A stretch of DNA of 64,000 nt from Ruminococcus sp. (lineage in GTDB: Bacteria > Bacillota > Clostridia > Lachnospirales > Lachnospiraceae). The notes below the pieces were generated by a model. The model saw only the letters and a list, made by a program, of their open reading frames with translations, had not been told where the DNA came from and searched no databases. The stretch is from contig JACERV010000001.1 of the NCBI GenBank assembly GCA_013911065.1, positions 1 through 64,000 on the forward strand, read 5' to 3'. Made by a program: the position numbers and the translations under genes. Shown in pieces: positions 49,194 to 58,322 of this stretch (position 1 is its first letter; every line of letters starts with the position of its first letter).

Positions 49194-49961
49194 ATGAAGA
49201 AATTGGCAGATAAGAAAAACAAATCAAAGAGTGCAGCTGATAAATATCCTTTTTTGCTGGATATCCATACACATACTTGTGCGAGCGGCCATGCATATGG
49301 TACAATCCGTGAAATGGCACGGGCAGCAAGGAAAAAAGGATTGGCACTTTTAGGGATTAGTGAACATGGTCCGGGAATACCGGGAACTTGTGATCCTATT
49401 TATTTTATGAATTTAAGTGTCATTCCTAAACAGCTATACGGAGTAGAGATCGTTCATGGGTGTGAAATCAATGTATTGAATGATGGCACACTTTCACTGG
49501 AACAAAAATATATTGATAAGCTAGATTATGCAATCGTGGGAATTCATAGACAATGTTATCAGGATGCAGGAGCAAGTAAGAATACGGAAAATTTAATTTC
49601 GTGTATGAAAAATGAAAAAGTGTGCTTTGTATCCCATCCAGATGATGATCATACGGTATTGGATTATAAAAAGTTAGTATTAGCTGCAAAAAAATATCAT
49701 GTTGCTTTGGAAGTGAATAATAGTTCCTTGCTGAAACAGGATAAACGTTTAAATTGCGTGGAAAACTATAAGACTATGTTGGGGCTGTGTCAGGATTATC
49801 ATGTGCCAATCATTGTGAACTCAGATGCCCATGATCCAAGCTATGTAGGAAGATTTACTGAGGCATGTAAATTATTGAAGCAAATAGAATTTGAAAAAGA
49901 ATTAATTATTAATACAAATGTTAAGAAATTCAAAGCCTTTATAGAAATATCTGGTAACTAA
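49194..49961 (+). CDS. PHP-domain phosphoesterase (YcdX-like)
   Basis: 255 residues behind AAAGAAAGAG. The metal-binding PHP motifs are visible: DIHTHT (about 23-28), ISEHGP (HG pair), a middle EIN, SHPDDD and the late NSDAHDP. Family members hydrolyse phosphate esters with a trinuclear metal site; the substrate is not known. It stands alone between the AraC gene and the convergent glycyl radical activase. Confidence 0.87.
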   Translation: MKKLADKKNKSKSAADKYPFLLDIHTHTCASGHAYGTIREMARAARKKGLALLGISEHGPGIPGTCDPIYFMNLSVIPKQLYGVEIVHGCEINVLNDGTLSLEQKYIDKLDYAIVGIHRQCYQDAGASKNTENLISCMKNEKVCFVSHPDDDHTVLDYKKLVLAAKKYHVALEVNNSSLLKQDKRLNCVENYKTMLGLCQDYHVPIIVNSDAHDPSYVGRFTEACKLLKQIEFEKELIINTNVKKFKAFIEISGN

Positions 49962-50003
49962 ATAGGAAAAATGGCCTAAAATGATTGGTAAAAATAGCAT
50001 CAG

Positions 50004-50043
50004 TAAAAAGTCATAACCACTGAATGAGCCGGTGGTTATGACT
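50004..50043 (-). terminator. Terminator of the glycyl radical operon
   Basis: A perfect 12-bp stem (50009-50020 with 50032-50043). On the minus strand it is followed by TTTTT, so it ends the leftward activase transcript. Confidence 0.8.
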
Positions 50044-50073
50044 AGTGTATAATGATTATTTTTCTCACAGGAT

Positions 50074-50847
50074 TTATGGATGATATAGTTCTCCTTTGAT
50101 TTTGATTGTCATCTGCGGTAAGATTTTGCGCAGGAATGCAGCAACGGTTTTAAGCTCCTCTGCATCTGGTGTTTTTATATCTTTAAGAGCATACTCCAAA
50201 TTTAATTTTCTATAGGTGTCTAAACCCAGGCGGTGATAGGGTAAGAGCTCTATATCCGCCACTCCGGGGATATCCTTACAAAATAGAGCCGTATCTTTTA
50301 TATTCTCTTCATCCATATTTACTGTCGGAATACATGGAATCCGAATGTGTATGTTTCCATGCCAGCTTTCTTTTTGAAGCTTCCGAATATTATCCAATAT
50401 AAGGTCGTTATAAACTCCGGTATATGACTTATGTTTTTTCCGGTCCATTACTTTGATGTCTAAATACAGTTCATCAAGAAAAGGAAGAAGTCTTTGTATG
50501 TAATCATATTTTCCGTAAAAACTGGTTTCTATTGCTGTCCTGATTCCCCTATATCTGCATTCTTTTAGTATTTCCATACAAAAGCCGGGCTGCTGCAGAA
50601 CTTCCCCTCCGCTGAGAGTCAGGCCGCCGTTAGAATGAAAGAAAAATATTTCATCCTTCGAAACTTCGTCAACAATCTCTTCAGTGCTCATTTCTTTGCC
50701 GTACAAATTTTGGCAGACCGAATTTTGTGATTCAGGAGTAGAACACCATTTACATTGGAGAGGGCATCCGAGGAGAAAGACAACAGTTCTCATGCCTTCT
50801 CCGTCGTGGATAGATGTTTTTTCAATTCTTAAAACTTTTCCCATCAT
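50074..50847 (-). CDS. Glycyl radical enzyme activase (radical SAM)
   Basis: 257 residues from ATG 50847; the frame is open to 50943 inside the upstream gene. The [4Fe-4S] cysteines form C-P-L-Q-C-K-W-C near residues 28-35 (CxxxCxxC). The Gly-rich GGLTLSGGEVLQQP segment binds SAM. It abstracts a hydrogen from the glycine of the partner enzyme to make the radical. No extra ferredoxin-type Cys cluster is present, so it resembles the short PFL-activase form. It starts 1 bp after the stop of the glycyl radical enzyme gene. Confidence 0.92.
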   Translation of the reverse strand: MMGKVLRIEKTSIHDGEGMRTVVFLLGCPLQCKWCSTPESQNSVCQNLYGKEMSTEEIVDEVSKDEIFFFHSNGGLTLSGGEVLQQPGFCMEILKECRYRGIRTAIETSFYGKYDYIQRLLPFLDELYLDIKVMDRKKHKSYTGVYNDLILDNIRKLQKESWHGNIHIRIPCIPTVNMDEENIKDTALFCKDIPGVADIELLPYHRLGLDTYRKLNLEYALKDIKTPDAEELKTVAAFLRKILPQMTIKIKGELYHP

Positions 50848-50848
50848 A

Positions 50849-53230
50849 TTAACCTGCCATAATCCCTTTTTGGACCGTCCGTCCAATGATTTCATCCTGT
50901 ACGTCTTTTCCCAGCTCAACAAAGTAAGCAGTATATCCGGCAACCCGGATTAAAAGTCCTTTGTATTTGTCCGGCTCTTTTTGTGCCTTTATTAGTGTAT
51001 CTCGGTCAATGACATTAAATTGCACGTGGAATACACCTAAGCTGCACATGCTCTTTAACAGAGCCATCATCTGGTTAATCCCGAAATCCGTATTCAACAT
51101 TTCTGGCTCTACTTTCATATTAAGAAGGGTTCCCTGTACAAAACGGTCATGTGGAATTTTGGATACTGACTTTAATACGGCGCCCGGACCATTAAAATCG
51201 GTTCCTCCGTTTGGACTTACTCCATCAGCCAGAGGTTTCCATGCATTTCTGCCTGACGGTAAGGCCCCCACTTCTAATCCAAACGGTGTATTTCCTGAAA
51301 CCGGAAGGATGCCCGGAGTCATAGTCCCGAATTTGCTGCGGTACTTTTCAATTTCATCCGCAATAAAGGTAAACATGGTTCCCACAATCTGATCCACAGA
51401 TTCATCATCATTTCCATATTTAGGAGCATTTTTGCATAATTCCTGGATTTCTTCATATCCCTTGAAGTCAGTGTCTAAAGCAGCCGCCATATCTTCAATG
51501 GAGACTTGTTTTGTGTCATATACCAGGTGTTTTATGGCAGCAATGCTGTTGATAAGATCTGCCACTCCGATGAGTATGATTCCGTTTCCACAGTTGTACT
51601 TTGCTCCGCCCTGTGCGTAATCAAGGCAATTCTCAATACACTCCTTAAAGGTGAGAGACAGGGCCGGTACGAATCGGTCCATGCACACCTCGTCAATTAC
51701 ATGACTTCCTTTTACAACTGCTGCTACTGAATACCGTATCTGTTCTTTTACAGCTTCTTCGAAGTCTTCGTAACGCTCGAAAGTGGCTGGATTTCCTGTC
51801 TGTGCTGAGATTGTCAGACCACTTTTTCTATTTTTTCCATTCAACAGTGAAAACTCAATGATACTTCCCAGATTGATGTCGGCAAGTGCGGTATACTGTC
51901 TCATGCGCCCTTCCAGATTTGTCTCCACACATCCGCAGGGGTTCCAGTCAAATGCCTCTTTCAGAGGGACACCTTTATTCATAAGCATACGGATTCCAAT
52001 ATCATCATTGTGAAAGGCAGGGAATCCCGTTCCTAGTTTAATTAGTTCAACCACTTTTCTCAAAAATGTATTTGGATTTTTAGCCAGGCTATATCTGACG
52101 GATAAGGAAGGCTGGTATAGCTGGACATCCATGGTTGCCTGTAAAATCAGGTATGATAAAGGATTCACTGCATCCTGTCCATTTTTGTCCACTCCTCCTA
52201 CACAAACATTCTGGAACATTGGATAGCCTGCCGCAAACTCTGCTGTAACTGCATCCTGAAACAGACAGGGCTCACTGAATTTTACCCATAAGCAGTCTAA
52301 CAATTCCTGGGCCTCATCCTGAGTTAAGATGCCGTTCTCCAAATCTGCTTTATAGAAAGGATATAAGTATTGGTCCATTCTTCCCGGATTATAGCTGGCT
52401 GCATTTTGCTCCATAAAGATACAAATCTGGTAAAGATACAGAGATTGCAGTGCTTCCCGGAATGAGCGTGCCGGGTATCTTGGCACATGGCAGCAGATTT
52501 CTGCGATTTCTTTCAGTTCCTTTTTCCTCACTTCGTCCGTTTCCAGTCCTGCCAGTCTTTCCGCTTCCTTCGCATACCGTCCAGCCAGAGCCATAATACC
52601 TTCTGCAGAGATCAGCATCGCTTCCAGGTATCTTTCCTTTTCATAGTCACCGGGAACTGTAATATCCAGTTTTTGACGCCGTTCCTTTATTGTATTGCAG
52701 ATACCTTCTATTCCCTCATCAATGACCTGCTGATAGCCTGCGGTAGTTTCCCCCCAGCCTCTCACCGCTTTCCTGTTGATATATACCACGCCGTTATCAC
52801 GGAGTTCCTTTGTATCTTCCGGTATTTGGGCAAGCCATGCTTCGTAGCTGGAACGCCCCTGCCAGAATGGTTTTACTTCTTTTAAGAAAGCATCTTTATC
52901 TTCCGCTCGCAAATAGAAGGGGTCATATTTCCTGGTGCTTATAGTTTCCAATTCATCGTCTAATATAGACCAGCATGTATCCGCACATAAAATACCACCG
53001 CGCATTTTACTGCCGGAACAGCCTACAATCAATTCCTTATCCCATATCTCTACAGTTTTTTCCATGCATTGTTTGCGGAATGCCTTCGCTTTTTGTATTG
53101 CAAAAGGTTCCCCGGCTGTTTCCTGAAAGCTTCTTGTTAAGATTACTGCATTTTCCAAATCCATTTCCGGTCTGGTATTTACAACACGATTTTTTAAATA
53201 CTGGATTCTCTCCATGAAATTTTGACTCAT
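50849..53230 (-). CDS. Glycyl radical enzyme of unknown substrate (dehydratase/eliminase type)
   Basis: 793 residues. The radical glycine is G765 in RVAGYTAYF. The active-site thiyl Cys lies in NPCGCVETN (C434, E436; also C432). A Cys-x-Glu pair separates dehydratases and C-X lyases from pyruvate formate-lyase, which has two adjacent Cys. The positions equal those I recall for hydroxyproline dehydratase HypD, but surrounding residues differ and no proline reductase gene is nearby. AAAAGGAGGCATTTT precedes the ATG. It is oxygen-sensitive by nature and forms an operon with its activase. Substrate not assigned. Confidence 0.85.
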   Translation of the reverse strand: MSQNFMERIQYLKNRVVNTRPEMDLENAVILTRSFQETAGEPFAIQKAKAFRKQCMEKTVEIWDKELIVGCSGSKMRGGILCADTCWSILDDELETISTRKYDPFYLRAEDKDAFLKEVKPFWQGRSSYEAWLAQIPEDTKELRDNGVVYINRKAVRGWGETTAGYQQVIDEGIEGICNTIKERRQKLDITVPGDYEKERYLEAMLISAEGIMALAGRYAKEAERLAGLETDEVRKKELKEIAEICCHVPRYPARSFREALQSLYLYQICIFMEQNAASYNPGRMDQYLYPFYKADLENGILTQDEAQELLDCLWVKFSEPCLFQDAVTAEFAAGYPMFQNVCVGGVDKNGQDAVNPLSYLILQATMDVQLYQPSLSVRYSLAKNPNTFLRKVVELIKLGTGFPAFHNDDIGIRMLMNKGVPLKEAFDWNPCGCVETNLEGRMRQYTALADINLGSIIEFSLLNGKNRKSGLTISAQTGNPATFERYEDFEEAVKEQIRYSVAAVVKGSHVIDEVCMDRFVPALSLTFKECIENCLDYAQGGAKYNCGNGIILIGVADLINSIAAIKHLVYDTKQVSIEDMAAALDTDFKGYEEIQELCKNAPKYGNDDESVDQIVGTMFTFIADEIEKYRSKFGTMTPGILPVSGNTPFGLEVGALPSGRNAWKPLADGVSPNGGTDFNGPGAVLKSVSKIPHDRFVQGTLLNMKVEPEMLNTDFGINQMMALLKSMCSLGVFHVQFNVIDRDTLIKAQKEPDKYKGLLIRVAGYTAYFVELGKDVQDEIIGRTVQKGIMAG

Positions 53231-53488
53231 AAAATGCCTCCTTTTGTTTATTAATATATATTGACATTATAATAACAATATAGAATGAAACTTGATACTT
53301 GAATTTTAACGGAGAGTATCATATTTTTAACAATGTTTTATCCTGGCTGCGCTTTGATTTCAGAAACCACACAGGGATATACCTGGAAAGAACACGTCCG
53401 GATATACTTAGAAATACATTGCACGCAACTATATATTGTGGTGAAATTATGAAAATACACTATATAATGATGAATGGAAGTGAAAAGT
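53231..53488. promoter_or_regulatory. Divergent region between glycyl radical enzyme and RNR genes
   Basis: AT-rich, no gene. TGATACT (53293-53299) and AGTATCA (53315-53321) form a 7-bp dyad with 15-bp spacing, a possible operator. A TTGACA-like and several TATAAT-like boxes lie around 53260-53285, but none gives a clean spaced promoter. Confidence 0.4.
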
Positions 53489-55321
53489 ATGAATGTAGAA
53501 GAATGGCTGGGGCAGGACAATCAGCTTGGAAATGATATCTGGAATAATAAATACCGTAATGAGGGAGAATCTTTTGATTGCTGGCTGGATAGAGTCAGCG
53601 GAGGGAATCAGGATGTGAAAGCGTTGATTCTTGAGAAAAAGTTTTTATTTGGAGGGCGCATTTTGTCTAATCGGGGATTGGAGAATATGGGGCGCAAAGT
53701 CAGCTTGTCTAACTGTTATGTCATCACCCCACCCGAAGATAGTATTGAAGAGATTTTTGAATGTGCGAAAAAACTGGCGAGGACGTATAGCTATGGAGGC
53801 GGGTGCGGAGTTGATATTTCCGGATTAAGTCCAAAAGGAGCTAAGATTAATAATGCGGCAAAAGAGACGACAGGTGCGGTGTCATTTATAGAATTATATT
53901 CTTTGGTGACAGGTTTAATCGGACAGAATGGACGCCGTGGGGCGCTGATGGTTTCTCTGGATTGTTCTCATCCGGATGTAGAACGGTTTATCGAATTGAA
54001 AACAGATTTGGACAAGATTACAAAGGCAAATCTTTCCGTACGCATTAGTAAAAAGTTTATGGATGCAGTAAAGGAAGATGGGATATTTACGTTGAGATAT
54101 CTCAGAGAAGCCACGGGAGAGCTAATTGAAAATAAGGTAAAGGCAAGAGAACTTTTCCGCCGTATTGCAGAGGCGAATTGGGATTATGCGGAGCCTGGAG
54201 CTTTATTCTGGGACAGGATTGAAGGATGGAATCTGCTGAGCAATACAAAAGAGTTTAAATATGCGGGGGTGAATCCCTGTGCCGAGGAACCTTTACCGGC
54301 AGGAGGAAGCTGCCTGCTTGGGAGCATAAATTTATCTGAGTTTATAAAGAATCCTTTTACTACGGAAGCTGTATTTGATTTTGACGGATTCAAGGATTGC
54401 GTTAAAGTATGTGTAAAAGCACTCAATGAGGTGCTGGAAGAAGGGCTGGAACTGCACCCGCTTCAGGAACAGAAGGAAAGCGTGTCCGATTGGCGGCAGA
54501 TAGGACTTGGTATTATGGGGCTGGCAGATATGCTGATTAAGCTTGGGATAGCTTACGGGGAAGATGAGGCGGTCAAATTATGTGATAAGATAGGATTTGA
54601 GATGGCGGATACTGCAATTGCAGCGTCAGCTCTTCTTGCTGAAGAAAAAGGCGCATATCCAAAATGCTGTGCCCGGGAGATAATCGGGACGCCTTATTTT
54701 CAGGCAAATGCAACGAAAGATACTGCAGAACTTGTAAAAAAACATGGCTTGCGGAATTCACAGATTCTTACAGTTGCTCCTACTGGCACACTGTCAACAA
54801 TGCTTGGGATATCAGGGGGAATAGAGCCGATTTATGCCAATTATTATGAGCGGAAGACAGAATCACTTCACGGCGCAGATGTTTATTACAAAGTATATAC
54901 AAAGATTGTGGATTTCTATATGAAGCAGAACAAACTCAGGGACAGCAGTGAACTTCCGGAGTATTTTGTTACGTCAATGACTTTGGATTATCGCCAGAGA
55001 ATCCATATGCAGGCGGTATGGCAGCATCATATTGATGCATCCATCAGTTCCACGGTGAACGTGCCAAATCAGTTTACAGTGGAAGAAATAGAAAAATTAT
55101 ACATGTATGCATATGATAATGGACTGAAAGGAATTACCATCTTTCGGGATGGATGTAAGCGGACAGGAATATTAAATACAGAAAATGAGCCAAAACCGGT
55201 TGATTTGGAAGAAAATTTGGAACACGGAGATAAAACAGCCTGCCCTGACTGTGGAGAACCTCTGGTATTTGAGGGCGGCTGCACTGTTTGTAAAAGCTGC
55301 GGATGGGGGAAATGTCAATAA
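53489..55321 (+). CDS. nrdJ: Class II (adenosylcobalamin-dependent) ribonucleotide reductase
   Basis: 610 residues from ATG 53489; an in-frame ATG at 53474 lacks a site. It makes deoxyribonucleotides using adenosylcobalamin, without oxygen. The substrate site shows SLSNCYV, GGGCGVD, the NPCAEEPLP motif with the radical Cys (about 271-279) and the PTGTLSTML loop. The C-terminus has a zinc ribbon (CPDCGEP, CKSCGWGKC) that carries the redox Cys. No ATP cone is present at the N-terminus. No cobalamin riboswitch was recognised upstream. Confidence 0.93.
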   Translation: MNVEEWLGQDNQLGNDIWNNKYRNEGESFDCWLDRVSGGNQDVKALILEKKFLFGGRILSNRGLENMGRKVSLSNCYVITPPEDSIEEIFECAKKLARTYSYGGGCGVDISGLSPKGAKINNAAKETTGAVSFIELYSLVTGLIGQNGRRGALMVSLDCSHPDVERFIELKTDLDKITKANLSVRISKKFMDAVKEDGIFTLRYLREATGELIENKVKARELFRRIAEANWDYAEPGALFWDRIEGWNLLSNTKEFKYAGVNPCAEEPLPAGGSCLLGSINLSEFIKNPFTTEAVFDFDGFKDCVKVCVKALNEVLEEGLELHPLQEQKESVSDWRQIGLGIMGLADMLIKLGIAYGEDEAVKLCDKIGFEMADTAIAASALLAEEKGAYPKCCAREIIGTPYFQANATKDTAELVKKHGLRNSQILTVAPTGTLSTMLGISGGIEPIYANYYERKTESLHGADVYYKVYTKIVDFYMKQNKLRDSSELPEYFVTSMTLDYRQRIHMQAVWQHHIDASISSTVNVPNQFTVEEIEKLYMYAYDNGLKGITIFRDGCKRTGILNTENEPKPVDLEENLEHGDKTACPDCGEPLVFEGGCTVCKSCGWGKCQ

Positions 55322-55329
55322 ATAAACCC

Positions 55330-55599
55330 TTAATCCGCCTCTTCGATGATGTGTATTTCCAGATAATCAAAGTCAATGGAATCTACGAAATTATCCTGAT
55401 AGAATCTTGTTTTGGCATGTTTTTTGAATTCTGCAATCGTAGAATCCAGCCAGAGCGGTTTGCTTAGGTCAAACTCATAGCAGATAGCATCCAGCGCGTT
55501 AAAAATTTTATGTGTACGGGTATCATCCGTTTCATCACAGATGACCGTATCACGAAGCAGTTTATTATCTTTAATTATTTTTCCCCATAGACGGAACAT
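55330..55599 (-). CDS. Conserved hypothetical protein (89 aa)
   Basis: 89 residues, minus strand, with AAGAAGGGGGTTATCAT upstream. The sequence opens MFRLWGKIIKDNKLLRDTV and has WLDSTIAEFKKHAKTRF. I know of similar short proteins in Lachnospiraceae, but not of a function. Its promoter region carries two tandem operator-like repeats (55634-55688), so it is probably regulated. Confidence 0.65.
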   Translation of the reverse strand: MFRLWGKIIKDNKLLRDTVICDETDDTRTHKIFNALDAICYEFDLSKPLWLDSTIAEFKKHAKTRFYQDNFVDSIDFDYLEIHIIEEAD

Positions 55600-55633
55600 A
55601 TGATAACCCCCTTCTTTTTAGATATCCAAGGTT

Positions 55634-55688
55634 TATTGAACTGCTAATGTTCAATATGATATGCTTATTGAACTACTAATGTTCAATA
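55634..55688. promoter_or_regulatory. Tandem palindromic operator
   Basis: Two copies of TATTGAAC-N7-GTTCAATA (55634-55656 and 55666-55688), 32 bp apart, each a perfect 8-bp dyad. They lie upstream of the 89-aa gene, in what would be its minus-strand promoter, and about 200 bp from rubredoxin. The regulator is not identified. Confidence 0.7.
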
Positions 55689-55869
55689 AGATATAGTATA
55701 GCATTACGTAAAAAGGATGTAAATGTTCATATTTTGATAAAATTAGGTTTATTTTTAGGGACAGATGAGTTATAGTAGTATAAAAGCAGCTACGTAAGAA
55801 AACACTTGTTTAAGAATTTAATAAGTAAGATACTTACACTGCAATAATATAGAATAGGAGGAATTTAAG

Positions 55870-56031
55870 ATGAAAAAATACGTTTGTGAACCATGTGGTT
55901 ACGTGTATGACCCGGAAGTAGGCGATCCGGATGGCGGAATTGCTCCGGGAACAGCATTTGAAGATTTACCGGAAGATTGGATGTGCCCGCTCTGTGGAGC
56001 TGGAAAAGACATGTTTGCAGAAGAAGAATAA
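55870..56031 (+). CDS. Rubredoxin
   Basis: 53 residues, too short for most ORF filters, behind AATAGGAGGAATTTAAG. The iron ligands form CEPCG (C6, C9) and CPLCG (C39, C42), with the conserved Y-D-P and G-D-P-D segments between. It is a one-electron carrier, in anaerobes often feeding rubrerythrin, NROR or superoxide reductase. It has its own probable promoter (TTGTTT-N17-GATACT around 55806-55834), with a GTAAG-ATA-CTTAC dyad on the -10, and a terminator follows. Confidence 0.95.
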   Translation: MKKYVCEPCGYVYDPEVGDPDGGIAPGTAFEDLPEDWMCPLCGAGKDMFAEEE

Positions 56032-56039
56032 GAAGTAAG

Positions 56040-56076
56040 GTGTTCAAAGGGGTCTGCCCTTTTGAACACTTTTTTC
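56040..56076 (+). terminator. Rubredoxin terminator
   Basis: GTGTTCAAAGGG pairs with CCCTTTTGAACAC (one bulge), followed by TTTTTT, which also begins repeat copy B. Confidence 0.85.
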
Positions 56077-56200
56077 ATATAATTAGGAAACTGTGTTTCC
56101 TAATTATATGAAAACCCCACCGGGGAACGCACTGGGTTGGCAAAGAAAGTGTTGCTATCGCGATCCAACCCACGGGGAGAATCTTGCAGGCAAAATTCTT
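56071..56200 (+). repeat. Structured multi-hairpin repeat, copy B
   Basis: The same stem order as copy A at 934-1060. A perfect 20-bp inverted repeat (56072-56091 with 56095-56114) is followed by CCCC-acc-GGGG (56115-56125) and the shared ACGCACT. An 8-bp stem (56133-56140 with 56165-56172) encloses GCTATxGCGA, and a hairpin at 56178-56199 ends it. The stem at 56133 reads TGGGTTGG with CCAACCCA where copy A has CTGCGGCG with CGCCGCAG, so pairing is kept although the bases differ. Confidence 0.75.
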
Positions 56201-56320
56201 TCTTGTGTATAGGAAACAGATCTTTATTTAATATTAAGAAAAAGCTGGTCCAAAGGAAAAAGTTATGATAGAATACTGAATAGTGACAAGACAAGTGTAA
56301 ATGCATGGAGGAATAGGAGA

Positions 56321-57376
56321 ATGAAGAAATTACTGGACAGGATTTTCATAGACGGACTGGGGGGAATGGCACAAGGTCTGTTTGCTACGCTGATTATTGG
56401 TACGATTATACAGCAGATTGGCACGTTTATGGGTGGTCCTGTGGGAAACTTGGTTTATTCAGTAGGAAGGGTGGCAGCGGCGCTCACTGGTGCCGGAATC
56501 GGTGTAGGTATGGCTCGCAAGCTGGAGGGAAGCCAGCTTGTAGTAGTATCGGCTGCTACGGCAGGTATGACAGGCGCTTTTGCGGGTAAATTACTGGCAG
56601 GTCAGGTGATTCAGGAGGGGGCAATGGTTTTTACCGGGCCCGGAGAGCCTCTGGGGGCGTTTATTGCAGCATATATAGCTATTGAGGTGGGCCTTCTCAT
56701 TTCGGGGAAGACAAAGCTGGATATTATTCTCACTCCACTGGTATCTATTGGAGCAGGGGCTTCCGTAGGTTTACTTATTGGGCCTACAATATCTCAATTT
56801 ATGAGCTGGCTGGGCTCTCTGATAAACTGGGGGACAGAGCAGCAGCCATTTTTGATGGGAATTATCGTATCCGTATTGATGGGAATAATTTTGACTTTGC
56901 CAATCAGTTCGGCGGCTCTGGGAGTAATTTTGAATCTTTCAGGTCTGGCGGCCGGTGCAGCTACAATCGGATGCTGCTGCAACATGGTTGGTTTTGCTGT
57001 GGCAAGCTTTCGGGAAAATAAAATGGGAGGCCTTTTGGCTCAAGGCATTGGAACCTCCATGCTTCAGATGCCAAATATCATAAAAAAGCCAATTATTTGG
57101 CTGCCGGCCATATTGTCCAGTGCAATTTTAGGTCCTGTGGGTACGATGATTCTGCATATGACCAGCAATGCCACAGGTTCCGGTATGGGAACTGCCGGCC
57201 TGGTAGGACCTCTTATGACCTGGCAGGTGATGACTCAGACGGAGCCGGGGACAATAGTTCTAATAAAGATACTGGTTATCCAGGTTCTGCTTCCGGCAGT
57301 AGTGACATTGGGGATTTCAGAATTTATGAGAAAAAGAAAGTGGATAAAGCCTGGTGATATGAAGTTGGATTTATAG
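56321..57376 (+). CDS. PfoR/PTS_EIIC_2 family membrane protein
   Basis: 351 residues, eight to ten membrane segments, with ATGGAGGAATAGGAG upstream. The sequence DGLGGMAQGLFATLIIGTI, the AGATAGMTGAFAGKL-like region and the Gly-rich late GSGMGTAGLVGPL match the PfoR family, related to PTS IIC subunits but without IIA/IIB. In C. perfringens PfoR was linked to perfringolysin control. Substrate unknown. It has its own terminator. Confidence 0.82.
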   Translation: MKKLLDRIFIDGLGGMAQGLFATLIIGTIIQQIGTFMGGPVGNLVYSVGRVAAALTGAGIGVGMARKLEGSQLVVVSAATAGMTGAFAGKLLAGQVIQEGAMVFTGPGEPLGAFIAAYIAIEVGLLISGKTKLDIILTPLVSIGAGASVGLLIGPTISQFMSWLGSLINWGTEQQPFLMGIIVSVLMGIILTLPISSAALGVILNLSGLAAGAATIGCCCNMVGFAVASFRENKMGGLLAQGIGTSMLQMPNIIKKPIIWLPAILSSAILGPVGTMILHMTSNATGSGMGTAGLVGPLMTWQVMTQTEPGTIVLIKILVIQVLLPAVVTLGISEFMRKRKWIKPGDMKLDL

Positions 57377-57400
57377 AAAAAGACAATTCTTAATCTTATG

Positions 57401-57425
57401 AGGATGCCTTCCGGGCATCCTTTTG
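57401..57425 (+). terminator. Terminator after the PfoR-like gene
   Basis: GGATGCC (57402-57408) pairs with GGCATCC (57414-57420), followed by TTTT. Confidence 0.8.
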
Positions 57426-57528
57426 CATTTCTAAAAAAAGGATGAACTGGCTGACATTACGTGCATTTTATGCTATACTATAAAAGATTGGGAAAGGGGG
57501 ATTTTCCAAATTGAGAGGAGAACTGCAG

Positions 57529-58263
57529 ATGCACGATGCTATCAAGAATTATGAAGATGTAGATAGCTGGAAGACAGTTATTTTTTTATATAATGCTGCA
57601 CTAAAAGAGGTTGGGACAAAGCTGGAGATTCTAAATGATGAGTTTCAGCACGTTCATCAGTACAACCCAATAGAACATATTAAAACCCGCATTAAGACAC
57701 CGGAAAGTATTGTTAAAAAGCTGAAAAGATACGGGTACGAGACATCCATAGAGAATATGGTGAAATACATTAATGATATTGCAGGAGTAAGGCTGATTTG
57801 TTCTTTTACCTCCGATATTTACAGACTGGGTGAGATGATAGGGAATCAGAGTGATTTAAAGGTTCTTTCAATCAAAGATTATATAAAGAATCCGAAAGAG
57901 AGCGGTTATAAGAGTTATCATATGCTTGTTTCGGTTCCTATTTTTCTTTCTGACAGTGTGGTGGACACAAAGGTTGAGATTCAGATCAGAACCATTGCGA
58001 TGGATTTTTGGGCAAGCCTGGAGCATAAGATTTATTACAAATTTGAGGGGAATGCACCGGATTATATCAGCGGAGAGCTTAGAGAATGTGCCCAGATGGT
58101 TGCAGAGCTGGATGACAAGATGCTGTTACTCAATGAAGCAATACAAGCATGTATTGTAGAGGAAGAGACAGAATACAGTGATAAAAACAGACTGGATGAT
58201 GTGGCAGAAAATGTGATTGGCGGGAGGCGTATACCAAAAAGCGCAGGACTGGTAAAAGAATAG
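57529..58263 (+). CDS. Small alarmone synthetase (RelQ/YjbM-like)
   Basis: 244 residues from ATG 57529, with GAGAGGAG 8 nt upstream. The single (p)ppGpp synthetase domain shows RIKTPESIVKKLKRYG, INDIAGVRLICSF, ESGYKSYHMLV and EIQIRTIAMDFWASLEHKIYYK (by position about 45-180). There is no hydrolase, TGS or ACT domain. It makes ppGpp or pGpp from ATP and GTP/GMP, independently of the ribosome, often under envelope stress. It is flanked by terminators, so monocistronic. Confidence 0.92.
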   Translation: MHDAIKNYEDVDSWKTVIFLYNAALKEVGTKLEILNDEFQHVHQYNPIEHIKTRIKTPESIVKKLKRYGYETSIENMVKYINDIAGVRLICSFTSDIYRLGEMIGNQSDLKVLSIKDYIKNPKESGYKSYHMLVSVPIFLSDSVVDTKVEIQIRTIAMDFWASLEHKIYYKFEGNAPDYISGELRECAQMVAELDDKMLLLNEAIQACIVEEETEYSDKNRLDDVAENVIGGRRIPKSAGLVKE

Positions 58264-58275
58264 TAAATAAAATGG

Positions 58276-58312
58276 CACCTTCGGAGGATGATGATCTTCC
58301 GAAGGTGTTTTT
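58276..58312 (+). terminator. Terminator after the alarmone synthetase
   Basis: CACCTTCGGA (58276-58285) pairs perfectly with TCCGAAGGTG (58298-58307), followed by TTTTT. Confidence 0.88.
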
Positions 58313-58322
58313 AATATACCTA

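Noticed and set aside
49957..49968. 12-bp match to the tail inversion repeat in host DNA
   Set aside because: ACTAAATAGGAA at the end of the PHP gene matches 12 of 14 bases, but is partly explained by coding and stop codons, is single, and has no inverted partner.
53231..53488. Cobalamin riboswitch upstream of the class II RNR
   Set aside because: The region is AT-rich and short and lacks a recognisable B12-box; only a small dyad is present.
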